Assembly (NCBI GenBank): GCA_948146395.1
Contig: OX411559.1
Coordinates: 29,356,708-29,420,707, forward strand
Length of the DNA: 64,000 bases
Reading direction: 5' to 3'
Origin: Fragum whitleyi
Lineage: Eukaryota; Mollusca; Bivalvia; Cardiida; Cardiidae
The notes under the pieces: model-generated
Databases searched by the model: none
Seen by the model: the letters and a program-made list of their open reading frames with translations, nothing else
What the model was told of the DNA's origin: nothing
Program-made: the position numbers and the translations under genes
Shown here: in pieces, positions 24,514 to 37,030 of the stretch
How the letters are laid out: each line of letters opens with the position of its first letter
How positions within the stretch are numbered: position 1 is the first letter of the stretch

Positions 24514-24731
24514 TCAGGGTAATTTTACGTGTGTTAGCATATGTGTTTTCATATTTCCTTTCCTACTAAACTGTTTGTTGCAGATTTTACAAAAGAACGG
24601 TTTTTCGCCTGTGTGGATCCTTTTGTGTATTTCTAGGGCGGCTGCAGACTGTTGAACTTTATGACAGTATGGACAGGTTCGGCTCTCCAGACTTTGAAAT
24701 CCTTGTAATGACCGGGCTCTTGGTCTAGGAT
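24514..24731 (-). CDS. Alternative 3' terminal exon 6: two C2H2 zinc fingers (no ATG)
   Basis: This exon has no usable ATG before its fingers, so ORF searches miss it; a longer open frame at 24633-24818 in another frame hides it. On the minus strand it starts after acceptor TTTTTTCAG (24740-24732) with the usual two-base split codon and ends at TGA 24514-24516, about 71 residues. Order: short basic leader (PRPRARS), finger 1 CPYC-x12-H-x3-H, linker TGEKPFF, finger 2 CKIC-x12-H-x3-H, tail VKLP. Recognition positions are S,A,A,I in finger 1 and R,G,N,T in finger 2. Finger 1 has Gln where the core Phe is expected, so its fold or zinc affinity may be weaker. All eight zinc ligands are present. 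Confidence 0.84.
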
Positions 24732-25572
24732 CTGAAAAAACAAAGAAGACTTATTTGTAACGATTGTTACAGCAGGATGCCATAATAAATGGCTATCTCG
24801 GGTTTCTCGACCTTGCATTTTACCGGGTTTACTCCATTTTTCTAAGTTGAATATCCTTTTTATTTAATGGCCGGACAATGGATTTAGCTGTACACGGACG
24901 AAGACTTATTGTTTGTAATAAATTACAAAAATAAGGTCCAGCCAGCGTAGTCCACTCATCTGGGACTAATTTTACAAAGAAAACCTCTTAAAATCGACAC
25001 ACTTCAAAAATAACCGTTTGATAATATTGAAGATTGATTTGTTAATTCGTTACATTGTTCGATCATAGTCTTATTATAAAGTTCCGAGAAATAGTTGAAA
25101 TAGAACCACTACAGCGCCTTGTTCGCCTTTAAGCACTGAATCTACTGATAATGAATAAATAAGATTCAACATTTTTTTTCACAACAATCTTTTCTGTAAT
25201 GGAATTCGTAATATAGATTATAACTTCGATAAATGTTAAATACTTTTTGTGCATAACCAAATTGTGAAAGGATAGGGTCAACTGCCTTTTTGAAAAAGAA
25301 CATTTGGTGATTCTACTCTTTGCTATGTAGTCTCGTTATTAAACGTTTTTGTAATTTTATTCTTAAGGAAATATTGCAGGAAATTGAAGAAATTGATGTC
25401 ATACACAAGCAATTTCTCCTATTTCCAGAATATTTTCTGCCATGTTGAATGGCTTCCATACAGTTTTGTTTTTATCATCAGCAATCTCCTTTTTTTTGTG
25501 TGTGTGTGGGGGGGGGGGGCTGTCTAAAAAATTAAACAAAAGCCTTTCTTTTAATTTCAATAAAGATGAGTT
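24732..25572. other. Intron between exons 5 and 6 (part); degraded hairpin 25381-25435
   Basis: No gene. GAAGAAATTG...CAAGCAATTTCTCCTATTTCC at 25386-25426 is a worn copy of the GAAGAAATTGCTT hairpin. Confidence 0.4.
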
Positions 25573-25840
25573 CTGAGGTGCGTTCGTTAGAGCAAGATGA
25601 AAATTCTATCTAAATAAGATTTTTAAGACGTCGTAATGAACGATTTTCGATATTTTGAGTGAAAATATTCGACGTCGTCATAACTACTCGTTTTAAGCCA
25701 ATGCAAAAGCATCTTCGTTTCCTCATTGAGATATCTTAAGATTCTTATTGGGCGGCTTAAAAATCTTGCTCTACCGAACGCTTTATCTCAAAAATCTTAA
25801 TAAGAATCTTAAGAATCTCGCCCTAACGAACGCACCTCAG
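25573..25840. mobile_element. MITE family M3, full copy
   Basis: CTGAGGTGCGTTCGTTAGAG at the left and CCTAACGAACGCACCTCAG at the right are inverted ends. The interior is itself rich in inverted TCTTAAGATT-like blocks. About 268 bp with no coding capacity. Relatives are at 22760, 45711-45966 and 63093-63183. Confidence 0.8.
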
Positions 25841-27474
25841 GTCAAGATTTACTGACATTAAAAAAATGGATACATCTTTTTGAAATTAGCAAAGGGTATT
25901 TCTGTAAAAAAAAACCCCAAACATTTCAGTTGATAAAGTTACATGTGTACTACTTAAAAGGGAAGTAACCGATATTCAACAGGAGAGTTTAATCACTTCG
26001 GGAAATAAATAATCCACAATTTTACCCTGATAAAAAATAATTGAAATACACCGAGAAGGTTTCATGTACATGTACCATTTGATTGATATTTTCTGAAAAT
26101 TAGAAGCCAATGAGGATTTTCATAATAAAATCACAGAGAGATGTTAAATGCAATATCAGAAGCCGAAAAACAAAAGGGAAAACAAAAACTTAAAGGAGAG
26201 TTGTCCACGAACAGCGTAGTTCGCCAAAACAGCTGCTTGTCACAAACAGCACTTGACCAAAGATCATACAGGCTATGACGATACCCCGCTGGACTTCGTC
26301 CATTCATAGATGGATTTCAAAACAGTTGTACACTACAATCCACTTCAGGGCTCGAGGTTATAAATTTTTTTCTCACTCTCAATTCAAAATTTTCTCAAAT
26401 TTAAACTTGAAATTCAAGACGTAATTCTTTTGTAATACTTAAATAATTTTCAATAGATAAAAGACAAAGAATATAATGTTTTAAAGTGGTAATTTATATT
26501 ATCTGCTATGTTCATACATACAAGGGTGGAGAAAAAAAAATACGTGGACTTTTACAATAACTTTGGAATTTCCCTACGGAATTGAATGAAATTTTGTACA
26601 CGTCTCAAACCATCTAATGTTCACATCATACTAAATTTACAAGAGTCTGCTATGACTATAATGTAAAGAATCCAACATTTGATACTCCTTGATGGGTGCC
26701 ACCGGCACAACCCATTTTGTAATGTTACATCCCAGTGTTACTACCCGTAATTGTCCCCTCAATTTGGACCAAACTTTTCAAAACTTCGCCTATTAACGTG
26801 TTGGCGCAAACTATTAGTATGTTTAAATTCTAGGCATAATCCATTCGGTTTTCGATGGAAAATGTTCCATAACATCGGGCCCTGAATTATCAGTCGATGA
26901 GTTTTAATGTCAGGTTTACATCTTTTTATCTCATAACTATACATATATCCGTGTGATAACACCACATGTGATATTTTTCTGATATCACATGGATATTTTT
27001 TGAACAATGACATAATGCGTTTATCTTTAGAAACATGGCAAAAAACTTGTGTTTCTGTTCGAACCATTGAAGAAAAGAAGGCTAGAAAAATTATAAGATT
27101 GATATAATACGAACTTAGTGTACTGTATGGAAAAAATACCCAACTCGGCTTTGGGAAATGATAATTGTCTCGGCAGAGCCTCGACAATTATAAATTTCCT
27201 CGACCTCGTTTGATATTGTTTTCATATAATACACAAAGTTCGAAGTATACGTTTACATAATGAATACATTACAAAAGTATGACAAGATTCAGACGGACGG
27301 TTGGTCAGGATAAACAATATTAGCGATATTTATTACCCCCCATTTAATAAAAAGTATCGCATTACCATTTGTGCATACCTTTCGGGCTAACAATCGCTTT
27401 GGAATCAACTAATGATGGAAAAAAACGATCAGTGATTTTATCGATTTGAATAAAATGTCGATTATTATGAAAGA
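25841..27474. other. Intron or 3' flank, no gene supported
   Basis: The open frame at 26759-27187 (-), 142 residues, is the longest orphan frame here. It has no domain I recognise, no good context and AT-rich composition. It is left as a probable chance frame. Confidence 0.35.
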
Positions 27475-27599
27475 TTTATTTTCTTGAAATTTTGGATAGT
27501 TTTTGAATGGTTTGAGTGAGTGCTTCGAATAAATGATTGGATCGTCGAGCGAATGATTTGGAATGATTTTGATCGAAATGAGTCTCAATTTCACAATAT

Positions 27600-27683
27600 G
27601 ATTCTGTACCAACACCAACTCGAACAGCGCCTAAATGATGACGATATCTTGGGGTTTCTCCGAAAACAGCCGAGCTAAAAGTA
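27600..27683 (+). mobile_element. Family G, 3' end
   Basis: A phrase like CTTGGGGTTTCTCCGAAAAC followed by AGCCGAGCTAAAA matches the 3' end at 31008-31025. The rest of the element is not seen. Confidence 0.45.
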
Positions 27684-27756
27684 AACATTAATTGTCTCCA
27701 GTAGTAACTCATTTAGATTGTAGTGTCCTTGGACGCTTTTTGAATCCCACAGTGCG

Positions 27757-27992
27757 CTAGTTAATGACATTCATGTGTACTATCATATGACTCTTCAGAT
27801 TTCCTTTCTTGTTGAATCGTTTATGACAAACGTGACACTCGTACGGTTTTTCTCCGGTATGTGTGTACATGTGTTGTCTTAGATGAGCTTTGGAGGCGCA
27901 CGGCAGACCACAAACTGTACAGGGGACTCTTTTTGTGGCTCCTCTCTGTGTACTGTAATCGTTGTGAACCATATTCCAGGGTATACTTTGTC
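27757..27992 (-). CDS. Alternative 3' terminal exon 5: two C2H2 zinc fingers
   Basis: Acceptor TTTCTTACAG (28002-27993), two-base split codon, stop TAG at 27757-27759. About 77 residues: leader QSIPWNM.., finger 1 CTVC-x12-H-x3-H, linker TGEKPYE, finger 2 CHVC-x12-H-x3-H, tail MNVIN. Recognition positions are S,A,H,Q and K,G,N,S. Cys again sits at the finger 1 core Phe position. AATAAA on the minus strand at 27475-27480 is a possible polyadenylation signal. The in-frame Met at 27970-27972 is internal and is not a start. An overlapping frame at 27821-28021 is a shadow. The 3' end of a family G repeat lies in the presumed 3' UTR. Confidence 0.86.
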
Positions 27993-28306
27993 CTGTAAGA
28001 AATAATAAACGTTTTATTCAAGAAATTAAGAGAGTATTTATTGATTTAATTGAGTTATGTAACTAATACTGTGCTAACACCACTTTGATTAAAACTGCAC
28101 TCCAATTATAACTTTAAATTGAACTCAAAGGCTACGTTGTTCGTACTCATCGGCATTGAGTCGTTCAGACGAATATGTTCAGTGGAAGGCCAAACCTCAT
28201 AACTACAGCTTTATGCAAACAATAGTTACGTCGTTCAGTTAAGTATATAGCTAGTAATTACACTATGAATTTGATAGAAAGAACTTAAAGCAAAAACCTA
28301 TTATGT

Positions 28307-28678
28307 GTCTATACAGTGTATACATTATACAGTGTATAGACACATTATACAATGTATAGACACATTATACAGTGTATAGACACATTATACAATGTATAGA
28401 CACATTATACAATGTATAGACACTTTATACAGTGTATAGACACATTATACAGTGTATAGACACATTATACAGTGTACATACACATTATACAGTGTATAGA
28501 CACATTATAGTATTACAGTGTACAGACACAGTATACAGTGTACAGACACATTATACAGTGTACAGACACATTACACAGTGTACAGACACATTATAGTCTT
28601 ACAGTGTACAGACAGATTATACAATGTATAGACACATTATAAAGTGTATAGACACGTTATACAGTGTATAGACACATA
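28307..28678. repeat. 20-bp tandem repeat array
   Basis: About 18 copies of a CACATTATACAGTGTATAGA unit with point changes, and two slightly longer units containing TATAGT.TTACAGTG. The unit contains the near-palindrome ATACAGTGTAT. It lies in the presumed intron upstream of exon 5. Confidence 0.95.
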
Positions 28679-28998
28679 CTATGATTTTTGCTCAAAGCCC
28701 TCGGTATGCCTTAACATAGGCACTTGAATCTCTCCAAATGCCTGAATCTACTGAAATGCTTTGAAATTAATTCTAAGCAGTTCCACCTTTCTTTGGTTAC
28801 TTGCTTGAATATTTCTGTGAGTAAAAACAGTTGTGATCTGTAAATATACTAAAAACGAAAGATAATGGACATGGCCTTGCTCACCCATGCCGCATATAAG
28901 GGTTTGCTAAGAGTAACGATTTTTAAACAAATTCCAGTTGTTTATTTGTTTTGCAGTTGATTTTATTGTTGTCTATGATGGTGTTGTTGTTTTGTCAA

Positions 28999-29412
28999 CC
29001 CGATTAGCTCAGTCGGTAGAACACCGGACTTCACAATAAGTGAAGGTCGATCGCGTAGGTTAGATTCCTTGGCTGGCACACTAACAAATTAATTGAGCCT
29101 GTGCGAGACATTTTCACCATTTTGACATGTGCGTTAAATGTAAACATCGGGCAGCTCAGACAGCAACACAATGCAATTTGTAGGTCGCATGGATGTTTAA
29201 AGATACCTTGAGACATTCTCTTTCTACAGAGCGAACAGTGAAGAATCTTTTCAGACGGTTCGGATGCACAGGCTGGCCAGAGTTTTTGCTTGGCCACATT
29301 TGAAACTATTGGGAATGTCACGCACAGGCTCAATTGCCTATCGGATGAGACGTTACTCTGAGTTCTCATGTGACGGTGCTTTACTACGAGCACGTTAAAG
29401 AACCATGGCGGA
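28999..29412 (+). mobile_element. tRNA-derived SINE, type S3, split by a MITE
   Basis: The head CCCGATTAGCTCAGTCGGTA (box A) and a worn box B (GGTTAGATTCC) are followed, after the M1 MITE at 29095-29331, by a body ending GCTTTACTACGAGCACGTTA plus AAGAACC. I recall a similar tail in other marine invertebrate SINEs. There is no paired acceptor stem, so it is not a tRNA gene. Confidence 0.65.
29095..29331. mobile_element. MITE family M1, copy 3
   Basis: Inverted ends GAGCCTGTGCG and CGCACAGGCTC with AATT on both sides (29091-29094 and 29332-29335). It is inserted in an S3 SINE. The 120-residue frame at 29031-29393 crosses it and is not a gene. Confidence 0.85.
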
Positions 29413-29611
29413 TCTCAGCAGTAGTTATGCCATGTACCTTTGCACTATCTCCCGTAACAACTAACTATCTGAGCTCATATGGGCATGAGTTACGGTAGCG
29501 ACGATAAATAAACGGATACACACTCATTCCAGTCAAATCGGGTCAAAATACATTGATAACTTCATTAGAAAAATAATTTTTAAAGTGTAAACTCTATATG
29601 TAAAACATAAG

Positions 29612-30479
29612 ACTAGAAAGCCAAGAATTGCTTGAGGGGCTCAACGGGCTATAATTTCTTGTGATAGCAAATCAAAGTTTTGACTAGATTTTCGATATTT
29701 TGGATTCTTAGAGCAAACACAAATTTAAAGGCAGTAATGTGGTCAAGGCAAAAGAAAGCAAATGATTGACTAATTGATTAACTAATTGATAGATATTGTA
29801 ATGATGGATATTGGAGTAATAATTAATTCGAAAAATGAAATTTTGTCAAACCCAAGCCTTTAAAAATCAATATATGTGGCTGTAACAGTGAAAAGGATGT
29901 TTAGGAAAACTGCAATTTCGTCAAATGCTGAATAACATATGGTAAATTGACATCCGCCTGTTCAATACGTATTTTTTATCCACAGTAATTTCGTGCAGCC
30001 TGATAATGGATCACCAAAGGAACAACCCAGTGAAATTTAGTTAATACCCATCAGTAATTTTATGAGAAAATGATTTTCGAAGTTTCCACTATATAACATA
30101 TAGAGATATGACCTCCGCCCATAAAACGCATATTTTTTATCTGATCACAATTTTTTCGCAGACTGATAAAGGGTCATCCAAGAATCATTCATGTAAAAAT
30201 TAATTGGTATCCATTTATTATGTCCTGAGAAAAGTCACTTTTTACCATAATTGGACATTAGCCACGCCCATTAAATCCATGTTTTTCAATGGATCAAAAT
30301 TTCTTGAACAACTTTGAAAGAGGGTCACCCAAGGATCATTCCTGTGAAGTTTTGTTGAAATTCATCCAGTAGTTTCTGAGGAAAAGATTTTTAAAGAAAA
30401 AGTTTACGACCGGACGCACGGACGGAGTCACGACGGACACAGCGCCATGACAATAGCCCCATTGGCCTTCAGCTAAAAA
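29612..30479 (+). mobile_element. Family B modular repeat
   Basis: The 5' end ACTAGAAAGCCAAGAATTGC, worn units with AGAGATATGACCTCCGCCCA, a ACCGGACGCACGGACGGAGT tract and a 3' end ATTGGCCTTCAGCTAAAA. More diverged than the copy at 17457. Confidence 0.7.
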
Positions 30480-30606
30480 TGACCTCAGCCCATAAAAGAT
30501 ATGTTTTTTTCATTTAATAAAAATATTTTTGCGGTCTGATAAAGAAGACTTAGGATTATACCTGTGAAAATTGGCTGAATTTCGTTCATTACTATGTTAT
30601 CACTAT

Positions 30607-31025
30607 ACAAGAGGGATCATTGGCCCTAAGGCGCTCCTCTGAGGCATTGTTTACAACTTTTGCAATGTGTCAAGCTATCATATTCATCTATGTCTCCATG
30701 TAGACAATTAAACTGACCACGTATCCAGACGTTTGAGTAAACCAGAGCACCGCCTATAGGTTGAGGCTCGGCTGTTGGGTGTTGGAAAGAGGATAAAACA
30801 TGTTAGTCGAAAAGAGGACATAATTGGCACAAAAGCATCCCCTAGTTATTCCCCTAGACAGTATAGTAGTATAGGCTTCTCTTTCGAACGTGAAAATGTC
30901 TGCAAAGTTTAAAGTTTAGTAGCACCAGAAATATCACAAAACAGTTTTTGCACGCCATCGCCAACGACCACGACGACGCCAAGGCTATAGTACTTCGGGT
31001 TTTCCACGAAAACGGCCGAGCTAAA
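30607..31025 (+). mobile_element. Family B/G-type remnants
   Basis: ACAAGAGGGATCATTGGCCC with GCGCTCCTCTGA is a 5' end like the other families. GGCTCGGCTGTTGGGTGT (from 30768) and AAAACGGCCGAGCTAAA (31008-31025) form an inverted pair defining a separate family G element of about 260 bp with a CCAACGACCACGACGACGCC tract. Confidence 0.5.
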
Positions 31026-31820
31026 TCTGTGAAATCGAGAGTGCAAACTCGTTTTTAAATTCAGATTCATCAGATCTTGCATGTAAACAAACATAATGAC
31101 AAAGTTTCAAGACACTTGAACCACAAATGTAACCTGAAAAGGTCATTAAAAACAATTTGAATGATTTGATCCTGTAACATGTTTGAGCCAGAAATGTGAT
31201 CATGTAATTTGTCAATAAAAAGTCAAACCACCAATCAAATCCATCATTCAGATTTCAAACATTTTCATTGATATGCGACATAAACACCGTTACTACAGCA
31301 TAACAAAGTTTTAATTACGACGTTTAGGTCACCAATTAAAGACTTGGTTTGTTTCATGTCTTCGACCACCTATGAGGTTCAAAATTGAAAGTCGATCAGC
31401 TATGTAAGAAATCAAAGGGGTTTGGTCAGGGTTCCATCAATGGACGGATTCATACTGTAAATCAAAATTGACCATCAAATAATTCATTTTTGAAGCCATT
31501 TATGTCCAATATTTTTGAAGGACTGGTAACGACTTGACGTTTGCCTATTCAAGTTTTAGATAGGACTTTTAGATCACCAACTTCTGTTTTGTCATTCGTT
31601 TTATGTTCTTGGTCATGGTATATTTCATGTTCAACCTAATTTAGTTTTATGTGTAAGACTAACTACCTTGTTCATGTAAGGTTACGTTAATTACTATTTA
31701 TTATTTTGGAATTAAAAGTACAATCCTTTTGGAGCGAAACCATTCCGATTTCATATACTGATAATTGTAGTCGAGTCTTATATATAGTATCCGCAGTATA
31801 AGGCAAATAGCAACACATAT
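31026..31820. other. Non-coding, nothing recognised
   Basis: AT-rich, with loose phrases such as GTTTAGGTCACCAATTAA and TTTTAGATCACCAACTT that may be worn repeat units. No gene. Confidence 0.3.
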
Positions 31821-32047
31821 GAGTTTGTGCGTGACATTTCCAGTAATTTGATATGTGTGTGAATGTCCAACATCAGGTAACCTTGCTTGTCACGCAGTTT
31901 AATTAAAACTTTGCCTGACTGTCTAAAGATACTTTAGGACCTTATCTTTCTGCAAAGCGCAAAGTGAAGACCCTTTTCAGATTGTGCAGATGCACAGGCT
32001 GGCCACAGTCTTTGCTTGGTGCACATTTGAAATTATTGGAAATGTCA
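31821..32047. mobile_element. MITE family M1, copy 4 (right end missing)
   Basis: The left end GAGTTTGTGCGTGACATTTC and the interior match the family. The right side stops at GGAAATGTCA without the CGCACAGGCTC terminus. Confidence 0.65.
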
Positions 32048-33457
32048 AAATAATAAAAGTTTTTAATCCGATCCGATCGTAATTTCTTACAAGATAAATC
32101 GCTGAGAACCATTATCAGTATACCTTTTGTCATTATCTTTATGTACGCCAAGATGAAACTTTCATAATAACATCAGTCTAGAATTAAATCATTCTCCACT
32201 TCCCCATTAATGACCTTTGTTCCCCGACATAAACTTCTGCATCTTAAGCCTACAAAATTAGACCTACTATTTGAAATTGAAAACTTATGTTCGTAAAAAA
32301 ATCAAAGTGAAAAATTGTAAAGAACTTCCGAAATCCGATTTTAATGTGCCACTTTGGAATAGAACCTCTACACACATACGTCATAATCCGATTTTAATGT
32401 GCTATTTTGGAATAGAACCTCTACACACATACGTCACACAAATATAGTTGTTTCCAGTAACAGCGATAGCAACACTGTTTTGGTAACTTCATGTGTCTAG
32501 TCAGTGGCGTAGCTGCCATGTACGCACATACGCACGTGCGTACAAATTTGAATCACAATTATGAGTTTGAATCATGATTATTTCCGAGCGTGCAGATTTG
32601 ACTTGGAACTTTACTGAGAGTTTTCATAATAAAAATGTCAATCTTATCCACGGCGTCCCCTTTGTACTCTAAGCCCTCCTCTTGTAGGTCTAGAGTTCCA
32701 GTGACGTTTCTATTGACTTAATTTTGACAAATCTTTAACCTATGTACGACAGAATATATAGCTTGAACTTTAGGTGATATTGAACTGATAGCTTAGGCTC
32801 ATCACGGTATACACACCGTCATACCATACAATCTGGACGAAAATCCTGTTGACAGAAGTCACAGCCGCCTAACAGGGACCAATTTAATTACATGTATATA
32901 AAACTGTAAGGCAAGTCTCTCTATTTTGATAAATAAAGATAAAAATATAATGAACAATTGACGAAAATCCGTGGTTGAAATAGAGTGTTTGTGATCATGT
33001 GCTAGACATGTAGACGCCAAATCGGTTAATGATGCCCGGTACTCAAGCCGTTTATAAATTAATCCATTTCGTACATTGATGTAATTTGTACTTTCATACT
33101 TTCAAATTATTCACAGATCGGAAAATTTCGCATATGGCGTATTCAATTTAAAAATCATATTTCTTCAAAATGGTTGCTAAACAAAAAGCTGTTTAAAAGA
33201 CACGTTAAAAAGAAAAAAAGTACTCCGTTAGTACAATATACGTATTTCATTGCGTTCTAGAAAGCCCCATACAGCAGTTTCGTTAAACGACCATCTTTTG
33301 CATATCCTTTCATACAAACACGCTCCGACCTCCATTTGTAGAGCCCGGTAGCGCCCGAGTTAGATGCTATATACGACTGACAATATCCAATATTAACAAT
33401 AATACCACATCACGTTGGTGTATCTTAGCGATTTTTTTGTCGCAATTTGTGGTTACT

Positions 33458-36113
33458 TTTTAAGTTGGAATGCGGAGCAATTCCAACTTAGATTTAACAA
33501 AACCGCAAAATGAACACAAGGTAATTTCATTCCGGGTTTTTTGAGAACACATATCACGTGAACAGGATGTGAATACACTTCGGCCTATTTTGTATAGCTC
33601 AACTTGACAAAGACATACAGTTTATTTCATCAAAAAGTAATAATGCTATACAATTACACAACTATCAATTCACGTATATCATTAACGCGCTAATTTATGT
33701 TTTAAACGATATTTATTGAAAGTTGCGTACGAATATATTAGTATCACATGTTTGCATTACTATATTTGGAAATCATGTGATAAGTCAAGTCCAATAAGGT
33801 CAGCGTCAGCAAGAGACAATAGCACTAGCTAATCACGTGATCTACTTATTTAGTAATGTCGCGATCTGTTTTCTCAGTACTGTGGCAATGGCACAGACCA
33901 ATCACGTGATCTACTTATTTGGCAAGGTCGCGACCTGTTTTTCGTAGAATTGTGTTATAGCTTCATTTAAAGGTATAGTTTCTCTTTCTGAACGACCTTA
34001 TTACACATTTAACTTTTGACGAGGTGTTATATTGTAATTTCTGTCTAAGCTACGAAATAAAAAATCTTTTCTTAAAGTGATGATACACTTTTAAAGTTGA
34101 TAAATATTTTTGCAACATATTGTCGTTTGTTTTCCGTCATATTGCAGTTATCTACATGAAGGTTTCATTTTAAAAACCCAATACTCATCCACATAAACCC
34201 TTGCCACCATACCTTTAATATCTTTGCCCAATTGCATTAATCACCAAGACAATTTGTCATTTGAAACAAACCAACTAGTTCAACTTGTTTTCTTCACATT
34301 CTTACACATCAACACGTTTAAGAGCACCATCATACAGTTACATGTAGTTACATCGTGAAATTGACATTCATCTCCATAAAAAAAATTCTCAATCGCTCAC
34401 TCAGCGCTCCATTGATTCATTCCAGACACTCACTAAAACCATTCAAAAACGCTCAAAGTTATTAAAAAAAATAAGATCAACATGTACATTCAAAATGAAT
34501 TAAGCAAGAACCAATTCGCGATTTCACGGACATAATTGAAATTTAAAGTGTCTGATTGGTTCTTGAAAAAATAGAAAGCTATTGATTGAACTTTTATGCA
34601 TATTTTATATAGGTTTTATATATCGCTAATTTTGCTATCCTGAACAAAATAAGCGACATTGGATTCCCTCCCTTAAATTTCACTCAAAACTCGCACGCTC
34701 ACTTATTCAATCTCATGCTTAAATCATTCCAAAATCGTTCACCTTATCAATTTCACGATGTCATTAACTGTACCACCAACTCAGATGTAGAGGAGCATAT
34801 ATTGATTTCATCAAGTCTGTCTCTCAGTCCATTGACATCTGGCTTTCCGCTAGATAAACGGAGAAGCAAGTGACCTGCAATAACGAAACTTTACACAAAT
34901 ATTGCCCATGACCCAAAGAAATGCCCTATTGTTTCGGGGTCATACATGTCCCGGTCATCAGTAAATTTTAACAGTTAACATTTTCCAATCTAACTGAACA
35001 ACCAATAGAACCAAATCATAAAACTTAACACAAATGTTGTCAATGACCCAAGAAATTGCCCAATTTTGGAGTCACAAAGGTCGAAATCACAATTGACCTT
35101 CGTCCAAAAATTGTCTTGAGATTCCAACTCATTAAGTAAAAGACTTCCTTGGGAAAACAGCTTTTCATCATGGACAAATCACTTTGCGACACTTATACGT
35201 GTCTGAACATATATCAACGTAATTGATGCCTGAAATGGAGCAGAAGCCATTTGAAAATTAATATATAAACTGTTTTGATTGTATAAGTGTTCGCCTGTAC
35301 GTTCATAAGTCGGCTGTATAGTCCGTATCATTTTCTTCTTTTTTAGCTCACCTGAGCACAACGTGCTCATTTGGAGCTTTGAGGATCACCCTGACTCTGT
35401 CGTCCGTCGCCAATTTTCTTAAAACTTCTTCTTCTCATAAACCGCTGGGACAATTTCAATGACATTTTGCCAGAATGCTCCCTGGGTGACCCTCTTCAAA
35501 ATTGTTGCTATATTCTAATTGGCCAATAAATATGGGTATTGCAGGGCGGGGCTTATTTTGAGCCCAAAATCTTTGAACGACATCTCCACCTGAACCACTG
35601 GGCAGATTTCAATCAAACTTAACAAGAATGCTCCTTTGATGACCCTCTTCAAATATTGTTGGCAAAATTTTCATTAGCCCATAAATATGGGCCTAGCAGG
35701 GTAGGGTTAATGTTGAGTCTCCTCTGTAATTAATGGGTTGGTAGGGTCTATAATGACTGCTTATAATTCGAATAATGTCTCCTCTTCAACAATTAGGCAA
35801 ATGTGAATGACTCTTTGCCAGAAAGTTTCTTGGATAAGATCCTCTGGACCAATCGAATTCAGACGAGCGGCTTAGGGTCATTCTGGCCCCTTTGTTATCA
35901 TTTTTCTTTCATCAGATTCAGGCCTGTATAGCGATTCAGAGGTTTAAGCGTCTCTCGTTGTTGAAATACATTGATTTATATACGCCCGTCAAAAGACGAG
36001 ACGTAGTGTGTGATCACCTGTGGTGGGCGGGAGGCTTCAGCTTCGCTAGTAGTTTGAGGTCACCGTCTCTCGAACGCATTCCAACTTATCAGTACTTTCA
36101 GTACTTTGATTAT
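33458..36113 (+). mobile_element. Hairpin-ended element H, copy 1
   Basis: One end is hairpin TAAGTTGGAAT-8-ATTCCAACTTA (33461-33490). The other end carries CGCATTCCAACTTATCAGTA then CTTTCAGTACTTTGATTA. So AAGTTGGAATGCG is a subterminal inverted repeat. An inverted copy of the whole element is at 56062-59211. A short family C repeat (about 35345-35906, minus orientation) forms part of it in both copies. The hairpin at one end and short inverted ends recall Helentron-associated non-autonomous elements; no Rep/helicase is present. Confidence 0.75.
35345..35906 (-). mobile_element. Family C repeat, reverse orientation, inside H copy 1
   Basis: TTTTAGCTCACCTGAGCACA, the family C 3' end, is read here on the minus strand, followed by about three 154-bp units with GCAGGGCGGGGCTTA. 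The equivalent block in the other H copy (56278-57312) has more units, so unit number differs between copies. Confidence 0.75.
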
Positions 36114-36144
36114 TCATTGTCATACACTCGAAAGGTCGTATTAT

Positions 36145-37030
36145 GACATGGCCCCAGTTGTTCGTCCATCCGTCTGCCTGTCGTCCTTTAGCATCTTTTG
36201 TGATCGCAACCATTCCTACTATCGAGGGGAATGGGTTCAAACTTGCCACAGTTACTCTTTATGATGCCTAGCGTTTTTATGAAATCACTCCAGTAATCCT
36301 TTGGTTATCTTGAATTATATGCCCTTGGTTTGAAGGAAAATCAACATATTTTTGTGAGCAAGCCTTCTTCCACAGTTTGAATGGGAATGAAGTGAAACTC
36401 CTGCATGATGTCTAGTTGTGCATAAGACCAACATTTTTATTGTGTCAGGTCCTGAATTAACTTCCTTTGACATAACTTTATAATTTAAAATAACAGTGCT
36501 CTGTGCACAACTCCCCCCATAATTTCTAATGGATCGTACTAAATCTTGCCACAATTTATTTCTATGATTCTTCAATTGTGCATTAGACTCTCGAAATGAA
36601 AAAAGGCTTCAGTCTTTCTTGATTTACTACCATTGTATTGATCGATATTCACAAGTTCTTTTGTGAGCAACCTCCACCCCAAGTTCGAATGGGAATGAAG
36701 TGAAACTTGCCACAATGACTCTGTATGATGTCTAGGTGTGCATAAAACTAATTTTTGATATATGACAGTTATTCTTGAAAAATCTGCCATTGACTTAACA
36801 AAGTAGAGAAAGATTGGTGTTTTTTTTGTGTGTGCGTAGCTCCGAACACAAATATGATTTGAATTGTACTGAAACTTGTCACAGTATACCTCTTTGGGGC
36901 CTAGTTGTGCATAAGACTTTTGAATTAAAACAACAGCAGTGGTTCTTGCATTTTCTTCCATAGAATTGAAAACAAATTTCCTTATTTAAGCTTAGGCTAC
37001 TGACAAGCCCCTTCGGGCGATATGCACCGC
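36145..37030 (-). repeat. Family E tandem-unit repeat
   Basis: Units of about 155-160 bp recur with phrases GAATGGGAATGAAGTGAAAC and ATGATGTCTAGTTGTGCATA near 36235, 36390, 36700 and 36870. The plus-strand left part has GTTCGTCCATCCGTCTGCCT, the inverse of the GAC-rich tracts, so the element lies on the minus strand. The frames at 36315-36575 and 36572-36961 are repeat translations, not genes. Confidence 0.6.

Noticed and set aside
26759..27187. A 142-residue minus-strand frame as a gene
   Set aside because: Longest orphan frame, but no recognisable domain, AT-rich composition, no splice or promoter context. A database search with no hit and no RNA would confirm rejection.
28307..28678. CRISPR-like array
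   Set aside because: The units are contiguous 20-bp tandem repeats without unique spacers, in an animal genome.
28999..29077. A second tRNA gene candidate
   Set aside because: Box B is damaged, the stems do not close, and it is followed by a SINE body split by a MITE.
36315..36961. Two minus-strand frames with similar His-rich phrases
   Set aside because: The similarity reflects family E tandem units, not protein repeats.
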